Notes under the pieces: model-generated
The model's input: only the letters and a program-made list of their open reading frames with translations
Databases searched by the model: none
Told to the model about the DNA's origin: nothing
Translations under genes and position numbers: made by a program
Assembly: GCA_015075305.1 (NCBI GenBank)
Contig: JABTUS010000002.1
Coordinates: 1 to 64,000 of the forward strand
Direction of reading: 5' to 3'
Length of the DNA: 64,000 bases
Source: Opitutaceae bacterium
GTDB taxonomy: Bacteria > Verrucomicrobiota > Verrucomicrobiia > Opitutales > Opitutaceae
Shown: positions 61,931 through 64,000 of the stretch, one piece after another
Layout: each line of letters begins with the position of its first letter
How positions within the stretch are numbered: position 1 is the first letter of the stretch

Positions 61931-64000
61931 TAGAACCTATAGGTCGCTGATGCGGAGAAACTCCGCGGCAGGCTCGGATCGACGAAGTAGGCGTTCTGCG
62001 CGCCGAGAACGTACTCCTGGTCCAGCGCATTGTCGACGTTGAGCCGGAACATCCAGTTCCTGTTCAGCTTGTACGACGCAAAGAGCGTGAGTTCATTGCT
62101 CGGCTCAACCTCGATGAGCCGGACGCCCGTCAGCCCGGTGACGTAGGCGCCGACGCTCAGCAGGCGGCCTGAGAGCCGCGCGAAGCCCGCACCCACGCTA
62201 AGGCCCTTGAGGCCTTCACTCTGAAACTCGTATCGACCGACCAACGAATACTGCTCGGAATAGGAGTTGGCCACCTTCGCACCCGTCTGGTCGGTCACCT
62301 TGCCGTGATAGTAGGTGCCCATGAACTGGAGCCCGGGCGACGGCATGTAGGTGAAATCAAAGTCAAAGCCTTCCTGCGTGGTCGTGCCTATCGGCGCGAA
62401 ATAGCTGATGCCATCGGGGCGGACGCCCGCAAAAAAAGACTGATTGGTCAGTTCGAGTTTGAACACGGCAAACGTGGAGGAAAATTTTCCGTCCTTGAAA
62501 CTGGTCTTGAATCCCCCCTCGTGAGCCTTGCCCTCAACGCTTGGGAGAAGGTTGAGATTGATGTCGCGGGAGCCGGTTGGCGCGAACGTGGTCGACTCCA
62601 TCGCATACAAGGCAAGCTCCTTGGTGAGATTGAAAACAATGCCGTAACGGTGCAGCGTCTCCTCTCCCATCGTCGGGACTCCGCTCGCACCGGTGTTGAG
62701 GTTGCTGATGCTGTTGTTCTTGATCTTCGAACGGGTCAATCCGACAACCAAAGTCAGGCGATCCCTGATGACGTCGGCGGTCTGCTGGAAGTAATAGTTT
62801 CCGGTATAGGAGTTGCCTCCAGTCGGCGTGCCCGCCACAGGAGAGCTCGGATCAGGCGCCACGATGGAGTCAAGGTTCGGCTTGCTGATTGAAACGGTCC
62901 GCGACGGAAACACTCCGGCTTGAAACCCGAGAATGCGGTTCTTGCTGTTGGAATGGCTGTAACTCGCGCCCAGTGTGCTCTGCGTGCTGATGGAACCGAT
63001 GTGGTACCTTCCATTGACGTCGATCTGTCCCACCGTGAAGTCGAACTTCTGATCATTCTTCCGCGAATTTAATGTCATCGTCTGCGCCGGCCAGTTGATG
63101 CCGCCGGATGGAAACACAACCGCGCCATAGCGGGAGAACCACCACCGCGTACCCGCAACTTTCAGGTCCCAGTTGTCCGCAAGCTTCTGGATGATCGCGC
63201 CACGCACGCCACGACGGTGAAAACTCTCCATGGTTCCGGGCACATAGTAGGCCTCGTCCCGACCCGCGCCGGTGTACAGCTCACCCGTCGGGGTGACGAA
63301 ACTGTTGCCGTTCGGCACGTGGTCCAACTGCTGATAGTCATACGCCAGGCGGACGACCGTGTTCTTGTATTTCAGCTGGACCGTCGGGTGGATCACCTTG
63401 CGATGGTCGTCCACGTTCTTGAAATAGCTCTCGCCCTCCTGAAGGGCCGTCGTCACCCGGTAGCTGAACTTGGCGTCCCCAACCGCAAAAAGCGGCCCTG
63501 TGAAATCACCCTCCAGACGATAGGTGCCGAAATCGGTCACCTTGCCCGTGATCGTCCAAGTCTCATTCGGCAAGGGAACCTTGGAGGTTGTCAGGATCGT
63601 GCCGCCAAGCGCCGCGTTGAGATAGAGCGTTGCGGCGGGTCCGCGCAGCACCGTGTAGGAATCGAGATTGATGTTGTCCTCGTAGGGAGCTCCGTCCGGC
63701 ATCTCATCGAGCAGCGGGTAATTGATCCGCGTGCCGCGCAAGGCGAAGGACTCGCCTGCGAAAAAGTTCGAGACGCCCGCAAAGCGCAGAATGTTCGAGC
63801 CATCAACGGCGCCGATGTCGTTGATCAAGTCCCGCGTCACAAGCGTGACCGCCTGCGGTATGCGCATCAGTTCCTCGTTGGTCTTGAAGCCTGTCGCCGC
63901 GTTGTTGGACGTGTATCCCCTGCCCTGGGTCGAGGTGACCTCGAACTTGGATAGGAGCAGCGGTTCATCCTTCCTCGCCGCCTTTTCATCTGCGGAGGCT
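61930..64000 (-). CDS. TonB-dependent receptor (partial, runs off window)
   Basis: At least 690 residues; the frame stays open to the right edge. Plug: RIPQAVTLVTRDLINDIGAV, then FAGVSNFFAGESFALRGTRI and SYTVLRGPAATLYLNAALGG. A 22-strand barrel follows, ending SFSASATYRF with the C-terminal Phe. The plug is of the siderophore-receptor-like type often seen in Verrucomicrobiota. The stop codon TAG is formed by the TA target plus the first base of the IS630 element. Confidence 0.88.
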   Translation of the reverse strand, partial: ASADEKAARKDEPLLLSKFEVTSTQGRGYTSNNAATGFKTNEELMRIPQAVTLVTRDLINDIGAVDGSNILRFAGVSNFFAGESFALRGTRINYPLLDEMPDGAPYEDNINLDSYTVLRGPAATLYLNAALGGTILTTSKVPLPNETWTITGKVTDFGTYRLEGDFTGPLFAVGDAKFSYRVTTALQEGESYFKNVDDHRKVIHPTVQLKYKNTVVRLAYDYQQLDHVPNGNSFVTPTGELYTGAGRDEAYYVPGTMESFHRRGVRGAIIQKLADNWDLKVAGTRWWFSRYGAVVFPSGGINWPAQTMTLNSRKNDQKFDFTVGQIDVNGRYHIGSISTQSTLGASYSHSNSKNRILGFQAGVFPSRTVSISKPNLDSIVAPDPSSPVAGTPTGGNSYTGNYYFQQTADVIRDRLTLVVGLTRSKIKNNSISNLNTGASGVPTMGEETLHRYGIVFNLTKELALYAMESTTFAPTGSRDINLNLLPSVEGKAHEGGFKTSFKDGKFSSTFAVFKLELTNQSFFAGVRPDGISYFAPIGTTTQEGFDFDFTYMPSPGLQFMGTYYHGKVTDQTGAKVANSYSEQYSLVGRYEFQSEGLKGLSVGAGFARLSGRLLSVGAYVTGLTGVRLIEVEPSNELTLFASYKLNRNWMFRLNVDNALDQEYVLGAQNAYFVDPSLPRSFSASATYRF

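Overview
The window is GC-rich, densely coded and reads like a chromosome segment of a Verrucomicrobiota bacterium, probably Opitutaceae-like. Pointers are the combination of sialidases, large TonB-dependent receptors, a Bacteroidetes-type ParE, a lysine-methyltransferase-like protein with a methyltransferase-regulatory domain, a short S18 protein, and many dispersed REP-type palindromes. This assignment is inference from gene content; there is no rRNA here to confirm it.

Layout. 0-0.9 kb: end of an XRE regulator and a small protein/HNH nuclease pair. 0.9-6.6 kb: housekeeping genes (parE, rpsR, purK, a PKMT-like methyltransferase, mutT). 7.08-7.44 kb: ssrA (tmRNA). Its 3' end is duplicated as a 26-bp direct repeat at 9.02 kb, and this bounds a 1.6-kb mini-island that carries an HTH antitoxin and a PIN toxin broken by TGA. 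9.1-30.9 kb: a large carbohydrate region with a sialidase, a sialidase remnant, a NanM-like mutarotase, a ceramidase-like hydrolase, an FGGY kinase, an MFS transporter, two aldolases, an FMN oxidase, a GntR-LacI regulator, a TonB receptor, and a DeoR-aminotransferase-aldolase-nagA-nagB-like operon. Two intergenic sites 14 kb apart share DeoR-like half-sites and may tie the region into one regulon.

31-37.3 kb is an accessory stretch: a TIGR04255 operon, a UPF0175/DUF3368 toxin-antitoxin pair with a broken toxin, a frameshifted GIY-YIG gene, a RelE-like pair, an IS66 scrap and a MITE-like element. It ends at tRNA-Ile2(CAU). 37.6-48.2 kb is a minus-strand defence-type operon: a PLD-SNF2 helicase, a DUF4062/ATPase-fold protein, a giant Eco57I-like restriction-methylation gene, DUF6883 and DUF4926. 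The restriction gene has a REP-associated tyrosine transposase (RAYT) inserted in frame, several REP pairs translated inside it, and an amber codon just before SAM motif I.

48.3-58.3 kb returns to core functions: a hydroxyacid dehydrogenase, gap-pgk-tpiA, a GH13 debranching-type enzyme, a lipoprotein, an HDOD protein, clpP and cysH. 58.4-64 kb holds an IS481 remnant, RHS-like scraps, a second sialidase, and an IS630 element sitting exactly in the stop codon of a second TonB receptor that runs off the window.

The most unusual theme is that accessory genes are repeatedly interrupted by single in-frame stops or by REP/RAYT DNA while the rest of the frame stays open. This suggests recent inactivation, or possibly stop-codon readthrough. 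The best candidates for something undescribed are the helicase/DUF4062/methylase operon with its in-frame RAYT, and the sialidase-ceramidase-amino-sugar regulon.
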